From: Ianthella basta
Taxonomy: Eukaryota > Porifera > Demospongiae > Verongiida > Ianthellidae
Assembly: GCA_964019415.1 (NCBI GenBank)
Contig: OZ025888.1
Location: forward strand, 4,357,536-4,421,535
Direction: 5' to 3'
DNA length: 64,000 nucleotides
Made by a program: the position numbers and the translations under genes. The notes below the pieces were generated by a model, which was not told the DNA's origin, made no database searches, and saw nothing but the letters and a program-made list of their open reading frames with translations. Position 1 is the first letter of the stretch, and each line of letters starts with the position of its first letter. This document shows, one piece after another, positions 11,148 through 21,897 of this stretch.

Positions 11148-13450
11148 ATGGAGGTGCTGTTGGTTCTACTGGGGCTCATCACAGCCAGTCTCCAAACAGG
11201 TAAGAGGGGTTTAGGAGTGGTTGCTAGGGATAGAGGGAGTTGAGGAGTTATTGTGTGGTACCATCCACATGACTCACAGGAGGGGCAGCTGTTATGGTGA
11301 AGATCAGGGCTTACAATGCTAGTGGAAAACTCTACACTGAGTCAGGAAGAACAATCAGTATAGCCAGCTTCACACTGGGAACAAGAGTTCTTCTGACCTG
11401 TGATGTGACAGGACTACCTGAGGGGAGTGAGGTGATCAGCTACAAGTGGTACCACAACTGCACTCAAGTGAGGTGTGAGATACAAGAGGGAATCCCCTAC
11501 CTCAGAGTAGTGGCTGACACTCTATTGGTGGATGTCACTTCCCATGATTTGGGAGGGAGGTACTTTTGTGATGCTGAGTATGGCAATGAACAGAGCATGA
11601 GAGGTCACACATCACCATTCAGTGTAACAGGTTAGTGAGTTCATCAAACAATAATTATGTAGGTCTGGATGACAACATTGTTTGGACTGTTCTACTCCAC
11701 ATCTATGTTCTGCAGATAACCCTGGTCCATTCCTGTTTACCCCCAACTCCCTCCTCCTTGAGAACACTCTTATTACTGACCTACAACAGATAACAGGAAA
11801 TGGACAACAGATTATAACCTGTTCAGATGAGAGAGGAGATATATTCCGAGAGGGAAGTACACTGCCATTAGATACAAAAGGAAGCATTTCACCATCAAAA
11901 ATTCAAATAAATGGATTATACCTATGCTGGAGTGGTCCAAACAAGAGGATCTACTTTAATGTGTTCACCAAGAACTTGAGTAAGTTCATATGTAGGACTG
12001 GTGCAAAGATGCATGAATACTGTGTGTCAAACAGTTTATGCATGCACACATGATTTAGAATTCACATATAGTGTACATAAGAACTCCTTTCCACAGCTGC
12101 CCTGCCTACACCAATCATACACACCACTGCTGGAGAGTGGATCTTCAGAACACCAGAAAGTGGACGGAAGAGATATATTGTAGAGCTTGAGTGCATAGTA
12201 CGAAAAATCACATTTGTAGAGAAGTACATGAGTGTCAGTGCTAATAGTGGAGGAATTGGACGAGTAGCAAGAGATGTATCATGTTTTGGAGGACTAGGCC
12301 AGCTCTACAGAGTGAAGGTGTGGTCAGTTAGTGGACATAACATCAGTCAACAGCCAGCAGTGAGATGTCTTACACCAGATGGGCGATGCAGAGAAGGTAG
12401 GGGAGGCATGCGAAGAAATGTGGTGTTCTGACTTGCTGCAGGATTGGCTCTGAGTAAGGGTATGGTTGGCATTTGTATATTTCCAGTTACTGCTCTAGTG
12501 CATAATTATGGAGTTACTATAATACTTTGTATATTTCAAAAATCATGCTATGCATCTTCCAGTTATTGACGGATTTGGTTCACTGACCTCTAATAATGGA
12601 ATTTGAGTTCTCTGTCATTACAGCAGCTTTGTACCTTGCACATACTCTAGCTATTGCAAGTCACTGTGTACTGTTCCATGTAGCAATTAAGTTAACCTGG
12701 GTATGGGAAGGTATACAGTGTAACATGTATTTATACACTCCTGCCATTGTTCAAATGTCCAAGTTCACAATTGGTACTGAGTGCAATGATTATGATCATG
12801 TGCATTAGATGGACCAACTACAAGCACAGTGATGAGTACACTATCAACTGCAGGCAGCAGATCTAGAGAAAGTCCAACTCCAACAATAGTGGCTACCACA
12901 TCAGCAATGACTGACTTGTCACCACTGTCACCCTCCTTACCAAATGGACAACAAGGTTAGTGCCTAATGAAAACTGAGGTATGATATGCCTAAACACTAA
13001 ACACAAAGCATTATAGGAATGAAATCACACCTATTAGATAGATTTGACGAAACTCTAGTGAAATCAATCCAAGGTGAGTCTTTGTAGCCATTTCGGACAT
13101 TTTGGCCTTTGTGGTCTTTGTCATTACTTCCTTTCATAGGTACTTTATCAACAGTGCTGCCAATATCCATTGGTGTACTAATGGTTCTTGTGGGCATAGC
13201 CACATTCACTGCTGGTGTGGTGATGCTGGTAAGAGCCAATCACAGGAGGGTACTGGACCACTCCCCCATGCCACCTCCTCCTGGGACTGATCACTATGAG
13301 GTGGTGGATGAAGGGAAGAAGAGTACACCTCTTGGTGCAGGGGTCTACGAGGAGGTAGACAAGCAGGACACAGAGGGACACAACAAGCACTATCAGGAGC
13401 TGGACCTGATGAAGGTGGAGGGGAATGAATATGCATCCGTGAAAGCTTAA
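11148..13450 (+). CDS. Receptor 3, intact Ig-Ig-FN3 receptor, tail A
   Basis: Exons: 11148-11199 signal peptide, 11280-11630 Ig1, 11716-11979 Ig2, 12097-12396 FN3-like, 12809-12955 stalk, 13140-13450 TM and tail. They join into 474 residues with five phase-1 GT-AG introns. Ig1 (18-134) has L-T-C, Y-K-W-Y-H, and D-L-G-G-R-Y-F-C, plus an extra Cys pair in the C-C' region. Ig2 (135-222) keeps its cysteines but lacks the core Trp. The FN3-like domain is 223-322 and the Ser/Thr/Pro stalk 323-371. The TM helix is at about 376-402, and tail tyrosines are in H-Y-E-V-V, V-Y-E-E-V, H-Y-Q-E-L and N-E-Y-A-S-V; the last has Asn where paralogues have Ser. Sequons occur in Ig1 and FN3. It is probably a cell-surface recognition receptor; the ligand is unknown. 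Confidence 0.85.
12442..12569 (+). other. Possible alternative terminal exon of receptor 3
   Basis: After an acceptor-like TTGCTGCAG, a phase-1 frame opens with hydrophobic residues (L-A-L-S-K-G-M-V-G-I-C-I-F) and stops after 42 codons. Used instead of the stalk and tail exons, it would give a receptor ending in a short membrane segment without tyrosine motifs. Equivalent open frames occur in receptors 10 and 13. No transcript supports it. Confidence 0.35.
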
Positions 13451-13924
13451 CCAAAATATAGCTATCTAATATGGTACATATTCTAAGAGTGCAATAACAG
13501 TGTGTGCCTATACACTTATCACATCTGCACATAATAATTGTATTTCTGGTTATAGCTAAGTGAGTGTGCTAAGATAGAAGCCCAGTAACATACAATGTCT
13601 GGTTTGGGAAGTGTATACAACTCCATTTTTCAATGGATCTTCTGAAATGTCAATGCATTATAGGTAAACGTACTTGTCTTAATTAGAAGTCATCAACATT
13701 AGTGGTATACCTTTCTGAATTACAAGACACCATCAACATTAGTGGCCTCTTGATGTAATATAGAACTGCCTTTCCTTGAATTTTTCACGATCAACCTGAC
13801 ATTGCGGATCATATTCATGTTGCTTTCATTGCAGCTGAACATGAGACCATAAGTACATAGCCACTCAAGATATGTGGTGCACAGAGTACTGTACAATTGC
13901 ACGCACACACGCACGCATATGCAC

Positions 13925-13972
<48 letters not shown>

Positions 13973-14545
13973 TAAGGTTGTTGCTCCTCACCATCACTTA
14001 GGAAGTCACTTGCAAATACACACACATTATGCTCAAAGGCTCCCACTAATGCAGGTCCTACCCAACCCCACAGTCTATTTCACTATCATTGTACACACAA
14101 GGGTACTACATATAGCTATATGGGTTCAACCACTTTAGGAAGCCACTTGTAAACAAGAGCATACATTACACTCTAGAAGCCCCCCAAGTGGTACACTAAC
14201 TCATTAGCAAGTTCACGTAGATCAAAACATTTATTTAATGATATGCACATTATATGCAGTTGAGCTGAGAATAAATATGATCATGGATGTGTACTATGTT
14301 ATGCTGTAGTTACATACATCCCATAATACGTAGGTCATATCAGTGGTACACTAAACTGGAGGCGTTTGTCATACACATCAGAAGGTAGGGCATAGTACAA
14401 CTCCTCCAAGATTGGACAGTTTACAGCATCAGTGGAAATTCAACCACTTCACACCTACAGTACATAGTCTGTTATGGTCTATAGACCCACACTAAACAGG
14501 CCAGGTGGAGTTGTTCAAAACAATGCTGTCAGTGTTATCATACAG
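13451..14545. other. Intergenic, 3' flank with CA repeat
   Basis: The 3' flank of receptor 3 contains the family's 3' UTR-like strings (AGTGTGTGCC, then TATCACATCT). A CA microsatellite lies at 13901-13972. A dispersed CCACTT/AAGTGG element is at about 14130-14200. The block is closely similar to 51355-52490. No gene is supported. Confidence 0.65.
13901..13972. repeat. CA microsatellite
   Basis: An interrupted (CA)n run with a pure core of about 45 bases. It produces artefactual low-complexity frames on both strands. Confidence 0.95.
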
Positions 14546-14549
14546 TATA

Positions 14550-15400
14550 AAAAGATATTCGCCATGTACGATCCAAAGTGAACAAGGGCTCCCTCAAGGG
14601 GCACAGCGATGCCATGTGGGACCTTGCGATGCATCCCAGGCTGGGTCTTCTCCTGTCCTGCAGTTTGGACAGGACATGTCAGCTGTGGAGCAGACAGCAG
14701 TCATCATCTGAGGTCACCTGCATCCTTTATGTTGAAGAGCTGGGTCTGCCATTATCTATGAACTTTGTTCATCATGACCTGAGGCAGCTAGTGGTTATTA
14801 CAACACAGCTCAAACTGTGGTGTATGACACTGAGATGTGCAAGACTGCCATAAAGCTGGACAGTGCACCGAGCTATAACCACGCCCCCAACACACAAGCG
14901 AACAAGGTCTGCTCCTACCCAGCACTATCACACCTCAGTGACAGGTGATGACATGCATGTGCTCCTTGAAGGACTGTTTCGCACATGAGGGAGAAGCAGA
15001 AGAAGAACTATGACAAAAGACATAAGGCACGGGAACTGAAACCCTGAATCCTGGAGATAGTGTGTGGATCCCAGGAAGGCAAGTAGATGGAAGAGTAAAG
15101 GCGGAAACCTTCAAGGTCATACAAAGAGTCTGCACTGTGTGGACCACTGCAAAGTAATCATCAACACCTACAACCAATTCCCAGTCCACCTACTTCCGTT
15201 GATGATAACCACTATGAGGACATCCCAGAGCCCTCTTCTTTGCCACCCACTGAATACCCTTTGGTAGGAACTATTCCATCTGCAACTGAAACAGGTTAAA
15301 CTAGAGAGTACCAAACTCACAGTGGACGTACTTCGGTAATGCCTGACCGTTACAGGCCAGTCTACTAATGGACACCTTTAGTTAACATCCTCATACATAG
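14550..15400 (+). pseudogene. Striatin-like WD40 fragment fused to integrase tail, copy 2
   Basis: The WD40 part (about 14560-14870) reads K-G-H-S-D-A-M-W-D-L, then L-L-S-C-S-L-D-R-T-C-Q-L-W, a good WD repeat, in one open stretch. The integrase-tail part (about 14990-15390) reads R-E-K-Q-K-K-N-Y-D-K-R-H, then a G-D-S-V-W-I-P-G-like motif and a final S-G-R-T-S-V-M-P-D-R-Y motif. Frames shift several times, so it is not a gene. An AAGGGGAGATGTGG string follows at about 15400 and may be a polypurine tract and LTR edge. Confidence 0.65.
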
Positions 15401-15419
15401 AACTTAGAAGGGGAGATGT

Positions 15420-16620
15420 GGTAGTAGGTTGCATGACATTGTGTGCTCTGTACTACTAGTTGGATTAGTGCTGAATGATTTCATTAAGATAATTATGAGA
15501 CCACATGTGTTTTGCCTCATGTACCTTACCTTGTGCTGGTTGTTATGGTCCACACACTGTTGATTTGAATCGAGTTAATGCGGCATCATTACATGTACAG
15601 TTACATAATGTTTGGATTAGTAATGTTTTATCAGGATGCAAAAACAGTGCATGGAAAAGAAATTGCATATTTACATGCTATACAGAAACATGCCCATTTA
15701 TGGCTGAAAATTGTGCTCCCTTCATCTTCACTTCATTGCAACTGCATGATCAGTTTATCCAGTAATTCAATCCTGTCATTACGGCAGCTACATTGCTACC
15801 TGCTCTATACAGCTAGAACTCATGCAGTCACCATCTAACTATTATTCATGAAGCAGGTACACCTGCCAAAAATGGGTGTTCTTGCTATATACTCAAATGT
15901 TAAGTAGCAAGTTCATAGTGCTACTTGATCAGATGAGTGCACTATAGCTAGGTGGACCAACAACAGACCCATTTGTGTTTACACCACCAACTGCAGGTAG
16001 CTGGGAAGAACCAACTGAATACTGCATCAGCGATCAACAACAACTGACACTTCATCATCCACATCAAGAGGACCACAATGTTGCATTGATTTGAAGAATG
16101 CATGAAGTACAATAGCATCTGGACTAGATAACTCAATATCCATATAATATCATATGTCAAACAATAGCACAAGACTTTGTCGTATGTTGCTTCCTTTTAT
16201 GGGATGATGCATGTAAATGTACATTATCAATCCCCACATTATGTTTTTCACATCACTTCTTGCTCAGCAATGGCACAAAAGCACTCTTCCTTACATTCTG
16301 TCTGTTAAAACTAGATGAACACTGATACTGCTTTATGCATGGAGGAAGGGAGTAGTGCTGCCATCAAGAGAAACATATTAAGCATTAAGAACAATGATCA
16401 TAGATATAGAATAAAGTACAAGCACATGAAGTTATGCATATAGTGTCTTAACCCTTGGCAATATGCATTTACCAGGTGCATGACAGCACATGAGATTAAG
16501 CTACATTCCGCTGTGAACTGACTTGTGAATATCTCACATAGCGGCACTGATCTAATTGTGAAGCAGGTGCTCAAGTGGACAGGCAATAGCAAGCATACAA
16601 TATATTCTGTATTTTAGTAG
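15420..16620. other. Intergenic, duplicated spacer
   Basis: This spacer has no supported gene. It is closely repeated at 53345-54590. Possible LTR remnant sequence follows the integrase-tail fragment at its left end. Near 15950-16010 it has a short degenerate stretch resembling a receptor stalk exon (GGTGGACCAACAACAGACCC). Confidence 0.55.
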
Positions 16621-16791
16621 GTGTTCATGGCTATGGTCCATTAGGAAGCCACTAGTAAACATGTGCCAATAGCTAAATAGGCTGCCAGAAGCCATCAAGT
16701 GTCTCCCAACTAGTGTCTTCAGTACCATAGTATCAATAGCAGTATCACAGAAGGACAACAGCCCAGTGTTCAACTTTACACAGTTCTGACA
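16620..16791 (+). promoter_or_regulatory. Upstream module of receptor 4
   Basis: GGAAGCCACTA is followed by GTAAACA at 16655-16661, a forkhead-type core 137 bases before the ATG. Then come CCATCAAGTG and ACTAGTGTCTTC. Nearly the same sequence precedes receptors 10 and 13. Confidence 0.4.
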
Positions 16792-19442
16792 ATGAAGGTG
16801 CTATTGGTTCTACTGGGACTCATCAGAGCCAGTCTCCAAACAGATAGGAGGGGCTTAGGAGTGATTGCTAGTGATAGAGGGAGTTGAGGAGTTATTGTGT
16901 GGTACCATCCACATGACTCACAGGAGAGGCAGCTGTTATGGTGAAGATCAGAGCTTACAATGCCAGTGGTGCACTCTACACTGACTCAGGAAGAACAATC
17001 AGAATAGCCAGCTTCACACTGGGAACAAGAGTTCTTCTGACCTGTGATGTGACAGGACTACCTGAGGGGAGTGAGGTGATCAGATACAAGTGGTACCACA
17101 ACTGCACTGGAGCAATGTGTGAGATACAAGAGGGAGCCCCCTACTACAGAGCAGTGGCTGACACTCTATTGGTGGATGTCACTTCCCATGATTTGGGAGG
17201 GAGGTACTATTGTGATGCTGAGTATGGCAGTAAACAGAGCATGAGAGGTTTCACATCAGCAATCAGTGTGACAGGTTAGTGAGTGCATCAAACATAATTG
17301 AGTAGGTCTGGGTGACAACATTGCTCGGACTGTTCCACTCTACATCTATGTTCTGCAGATAGCCCTGGTCCATTCCTGTCTACTCCCAATTCCCTCCTCG
17401 TTGAGAACACTCTTATTACTGATCTACAACAGATAACAGAAAATGGACAACAGAGTATAACCTGTGGAGGTGGGCAGGGAAGGATATTCCGACAGGAAAC
17501 TGTAGACGAAGTGGTTGGTGGAGGGAGCGTTTCACAACAGCATCTTCGTACAAATGGACATTATTTTTGCTTGGGCCACTCAATGAAGAGGATCTACTTT
17601 AATATTTTCACCAACAACTTCAGTGAGTCCATTACACATGCAGGGGGTGCAAAGGTGTACACGTGTCCTGAAAGTGAAGCATATACACCTTTCCACAGCT
17701 TCCCTGCCTACACCAATCATACATACCAGTGCTGGAGTGTGGACCTTCACATCACCAGATGGCAGCCAAGTGGAGAGATACATTGTAGAGTTTGAGTGTA
17801 GTGTACAAAACATCTCATTTGTAGAGAAGTACGTGAGTGTCAGTGCTAATAGTGGAGGAACTGGACGAGTAGCAAAAGATGCATCATGTTTTGGAGGACT
17901 AGGCCAGCTCTACAGAGTGAAGGTGTGGGCAGTTAGTGGACGCAACATCAGTCAGCAGCCTGCAGTGAAGTGTGTTACACCAGATGGGCAATGTAACGAA
18001 GGCACGTAGGATGCATGCATGGACATGTTGTGTTTCTAACCCACTGTATAATGATTAGCATGGTCTTATATAAAATACAGCAACAGCTATTATTTTACTA
18101 ATAATGTATACATATACAATAGCAATATAATCCATGTGATTCTAATACCAACAATTGTAGGGAGCAGAGGAACTCCAACTCCAACAACAGTGGCTACCAC
18201 TTCATCAAAGCCTGACCTGTCACCTTCCACATCAGGTGGATTACAAGGTAAACACTGATGTCTTGACAGTTGATCACCTGTAGGCACATAGCCAATATAC
18301 AGTGTTAAATATGTACGTATGTACACTTGGTAGGGGAACTGACACGACTGTCGTGTCAGTTATTGTACCAATTGAGAAAGGTCCTCGGACTGAAACGTCC
18401 TGGAAATCAATTGAAGTTGATGTACTGCTTACAATGATCAATTACATCCTGTGCACTAGGTGGGTCAACTACAAAGCCAGTGATGTTTACACCTACATCT
18501 GTAGGTAGCAGAGAAACTCCAACTCCAACGGTAATGGCTACCAGATCAACAGTGACTCACTTGTTACCCTCCACACCAAGTGCACCAAAAGGTTAGCAGT
18601 AATACTGATTTGCAGTACGTATGTCTTTCACAATTCTGTGGCATGCACATTACCTAATATGTACACTTGTTCAATCATGTGAGTGCTTGCTTCCTGTACG
18701 AGCAAGCCATGTGATGCATGCCCTAATCAAAGTCTGATGTCTTCACTCCCATCATGTAGGTGCCCTGTCAAAAACTGGCACATTCATTGGAGTGGGGGTT
18801 GGTGTAGGTGTGTTCCTCCTCCTTTCAGTGTTGACCCTGGTGGGCATAATCTTGGTAGTAGTGGTGGTGAGGAGGAAGGTAACTTATAAGCAGAAAAGAG
18901 ACTCAGAGATGGAACACAATGCACTGGTGGCCAAGCAAGAGCATGAGGTGGAAGAGAAAGGTCTAAGTGCTGGCCATGACTATAATTATGTAGATGAGAA
19001 AGAGAGAAAAGTCAAGACTGTTGATGGGTTTGATCTATATGAAGATGTTGTTGGCAAGACACAGATCAAAGCTACATTGAAACAAGCACCAAAAGAATCC
19101 TCCACTCCAGTCAGTGTGACCAACATTGGGGATCTGTATGCAGTTGTGGACAAGAGCCAGAAGAAAGGGGCAAAGAAGGAGAAAGAAACAGTCACAAACA
19201 AAGAAGATCTGTATACCATACCAATGAGGAAGAAAGGCAAGTTGACAGAGAGAGGGGAGGGAGTGGTGGAGAGTGGGGGTGTGGAAATGGAAGAAGAGAA
19301 TGTCAATATGGCAGGGGTCATGTATGAGCCAAAGGCAGATAGTGAGTCTGTGCAGCAGATTGAAGGAGACAGCAAGGTTCTGAATGTTGACATGCTCTAT
19401 GCAGTTGTGGATAAGAGTCGTAAAAAGAAAAATGAGAAGTGA
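16792..19442 (+). CDS. Receptor 4 (tail B), unusual splice donors
   Basis: Exons: 16792-16843 signal, 16924-17274 Ig1, 17359-17622 Ig2, 17699-18001 FN3, 18161-18247 stalk 1, 18460-18591 stalk 2, 18760-19442 TM and tail. They give 623 residues in one frame if all are spliced. The first donor is AT instead of GT at 16844, and the donor after FN3 is GC (18002), a tolerated variant. Ig1 keeps L-T-C, W-Y-H and Y-Y-C; the variable part reads A-L-Y-T-D-S-G-R. The tail has Y-N-Y-V-D, D-L-Y-E-D-V, G-D-L-Y-A-V-V, D-L-Y-T-I-P, V-M-Y-E-P and M-L-Y-A-V-V. No coding exon has a stop. If the AT donor is not used, the gene is silent or needs another first exon. Confidence 0.7.
18337..18361. repeat. Short perfect palindrome in receptor 4 intron
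   Basis: Arms AACTGACACGAC and GTCGTGTCAGTT are separated by one base. The same palindrome is kept in the matching intron of the pseudogene at 44442 (about 45991-46014), next to the same ribozyme-like relic. Confidence 0.7.
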
Positions 19443-20420
19443 CTTCCCTCCCTTAACAGTATACAGTACGGTTTGGGATAACCATGTGTGCAAATTAATT
19501 CATATACAACCTTGTGTCAGTTACTCAGTTACTCAGTGTGATGGTGAATTCATGAATTTCCTTAGATATTATTCATTGTAAAGTATACCAGTAGTAAGTG
19601 TGGTCAAAGTAGGACATTTTGGCATTGTTATAACTACAGTATCTAGTCTAACAGCTGAAGAAACCCACGTGGCTCCCTGTTGTGGTTCTTTAATTGTGAT
19701 CTGCTACATGAATTGCTTCCATTTTCCAATACAACCCACTTCTTTGTTGTAGCTACTTGCCTGACACTGACTATCATGATCAGGCCAGTGCAATGCATGC
19801 ATATGATGCACAGAGTACTGTACACACAGACACACATACATCATAGATAAAAGGGGTCTTTTATCATTGCATACACAAAGGATATTGTGTTTCTGCTCAC
19901 CATCACTTAGGAAGCCACTTGCAAGTACAAACACATTATGCTCAAAGGGCTCCTCTAATGCAGGTCCTAGCCCCACAGTCCATTTCGCTAGCATTGTGCA
20001 CAATAGGGTACTACCTATAGTTATATGGGGGGAGCGACTTGTAAACAAGAGCACACATTACACTCTAGAAGCCCTCCAAGTGGTACACTCACTTATTAGT
20101 ATGTGTATGTAGATCTAATATTAATGATATGCACATTATATGCAGTTGAGCTGTGAGAGACAAAATGATCACGGATGTGAACCATGTTATAGTTACATAC
20201 ATCCCATAATACGTAGGTCATGTCAGTGGTACAGTAAACTAGAGGCATTTGTCATGCACACCAGAAGGCAAGGCATGATACAAGATTGGACGGTTTGCTG
20301 TGACACATCAATGGACATTCAACCACCATCTGCCTCAAGCACACCTGCATAATTTGTTAGGCTATACACACCACACTAAACAGGCCAGGTGGAGTTGTTC
20401 ATAACAATATTGTCAGTATG
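19443..20420. other. Intergenic, tail-B 3' flank
   Basis: The 3' flank of receptor 4 is shared with receptors 9 and 11 (for example TCAGTTACTCAGTGTGATGG, then the AAGAAACCCAC region). It contains a dispersed CCACTT/AAGTGG region near 19910-20100. No gene was found. Confidence 0.6.
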
Positions 20421-20424
20421 ATCA

Positions 20425-21240
20425 TATAAGGAAGTGTTTGCCGTGTACGACCCAACAGTGGACAAGGGCTCCCTCAAGGGGCACAGTGATGCTGTATTGG
20501 ACCTTGCGATGCACCCCAGGTTGGGTCTCCTCCTGTCCTGCAGCTCGAACAGGACATGTCAGCTGTAGAACAGACAGCAGTCATCATCTGAGTTCACCTG
20601 CATCCCTTATGTTGAAGAGCTGGATCTGCCAACATCTGTGGACTTTGTTCATCATGACCTGAGGCAGCTGGTGGTTGGTTATTACAACACAGCTCTGGCT
20701 GTGGTGTATGAAATTGAGATGTGCAAGGTTTTCACAAAGCTGGACTGTGCAACAAGCTCTAACCACACCCCCACACACAAGCATATAAGGTCCACTCGCA
20801 CACAATGCTACCACTCCTCAATGATAGGTGATGACATGTGCTATTTGAAGGACTATGTGTCGCGCACGAGAGAAAAGCAGATGAAAAACTGTTACAAAAA
20901 ATGTGTGGCACAAGAACTGAAATGCCTGAAGATAGTACGTGTGTTGATCCCAGGTATGCAAGTAGAAGGATGGGTAGAGACAGAAATCTCACCAAGGTCA
21001 CACAAGGTGTCTGCACCATATGGATCACTATGAGGACATCCCAGAGCCCTCTTCTTTGCCACCCACTGAATACCCTTTGGTACCAACTACTCCATCTGCA
21101 ACTGAAACAAGTTAAACCAGAGAGTACCAAACTTACAGTGGACGTGCCTTGGTAATGCCTAATCATTACAGGCCAACCTTGTAATGGAAACTTATAACTA
21201 ACATCCCAATAGAAGTTAGAAAGGTAGGTGAGTAGTAGGT
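20425..21240 (+). pseudogene. Striatin-like WD40 fragment fused to integrase tail, copy 3
   Basis: From 20438 the WD40 fragment reads with a stop in the Q-L-W region. The frame 20638-21033 then runs without stop from V-D-F-V-H-H-D-L-R-Q through V-V-Y-E-I-E-M-C-K into the integrase-tail segment (I-P-G-M-Q-V-E-G, then S-A-P-Y-G). This copy therefore shows WD40 and integrase-like parts in a single 131-codon frame. A TGA ends it at 21031-21033. Confidence 0.65.
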
Positions 21241-21718
21241 AACAATAGCACAACAAGACTTTGTCGTATGTTGCTTCCTTTTATGGGATGATGTATGTAC
21301 GTACATGTACCTTATCAATTGCAATCCCCACATTGTATTAAGTATTTCACTTTACTTCCTGCACAGCAATGGTACTAAGGCACTCCTCCTTTCATTTCGT
21401 CGGCGGAAGCTAGAAGAACGATGATACACAATGATACAAGGTGTTCTTGCTATTTACTCAAAAGTTAAGTAGCAAGTTCATAGTGTTACTGGATCAAATG
21501 ATCATATTATTGAGTGCACTATAGCTAGGTGGACCAACAACAGACCCATTCACGTTTACACCAGCAACTGCACATACTGTAGCTAGAATAACTCCACCAT
21601 CAACTGAATACTGCAATAACTGACTCCACAGATCGAAGCATCCTGCTCTCAATTGAAGTGACTGCTGTGTTCATGCTCAAGAATTTACTACCACTTATAC
21701 ATATAAACACCTTGCATG
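21240..21718. other. Intergenic spacer, no gene seen
   Basis: The spacer is similar to 10480-10970 and in part to 16160-16400. It includes a stalk-like relic near 21530-21600 (GTGGACCAACAACAGACCC) and a CCTGCTCTCAATTGAAG string shared with 10900. No coding region is supported. Confidence 0.5.
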
Positions 21719-21897
21719 GTTGGTGTTCATGGCTATGGTCCATTAGGAAGCCACTATGTAGCACACTGGCAAATACACTGACTGCCAGAAGCCACCAAGT
21801 GTCTCCCAACTAGTGTGTTCAGTATACCATAGTGTCTATAGCAGTATCTCAGGAGGATCGACAACAGCCCAGTGTTCAACTTTAGACAGTTCTGACT
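21719..21897 (+). promoter_or_regulatory. Upstream module of receptor 5
   Basis: The module keeps GGAAGCCACTA and CCACCAAGTG, but the forkhead-like GTAAACA core is lost (ATGTAGCACAC in its place). Confidence 0.35.

Noticed and set aside
13102-13290. Second plus-strand frame across tail-A exons (F-I-N-S-A-A-N-I-H-W)
   Set aside because: It runs in another frame of the true tail exon; the phase-1 frame has the TM helix and tyrosine motifs and splices properly.
13178-13390. Minus-strand frame opposite each tail-A exon (also 24071, 30827, 42910, 51082, 56619, 62237)
   Set aside because: Antisense shadow of the tail-A exon, with no independent signals.
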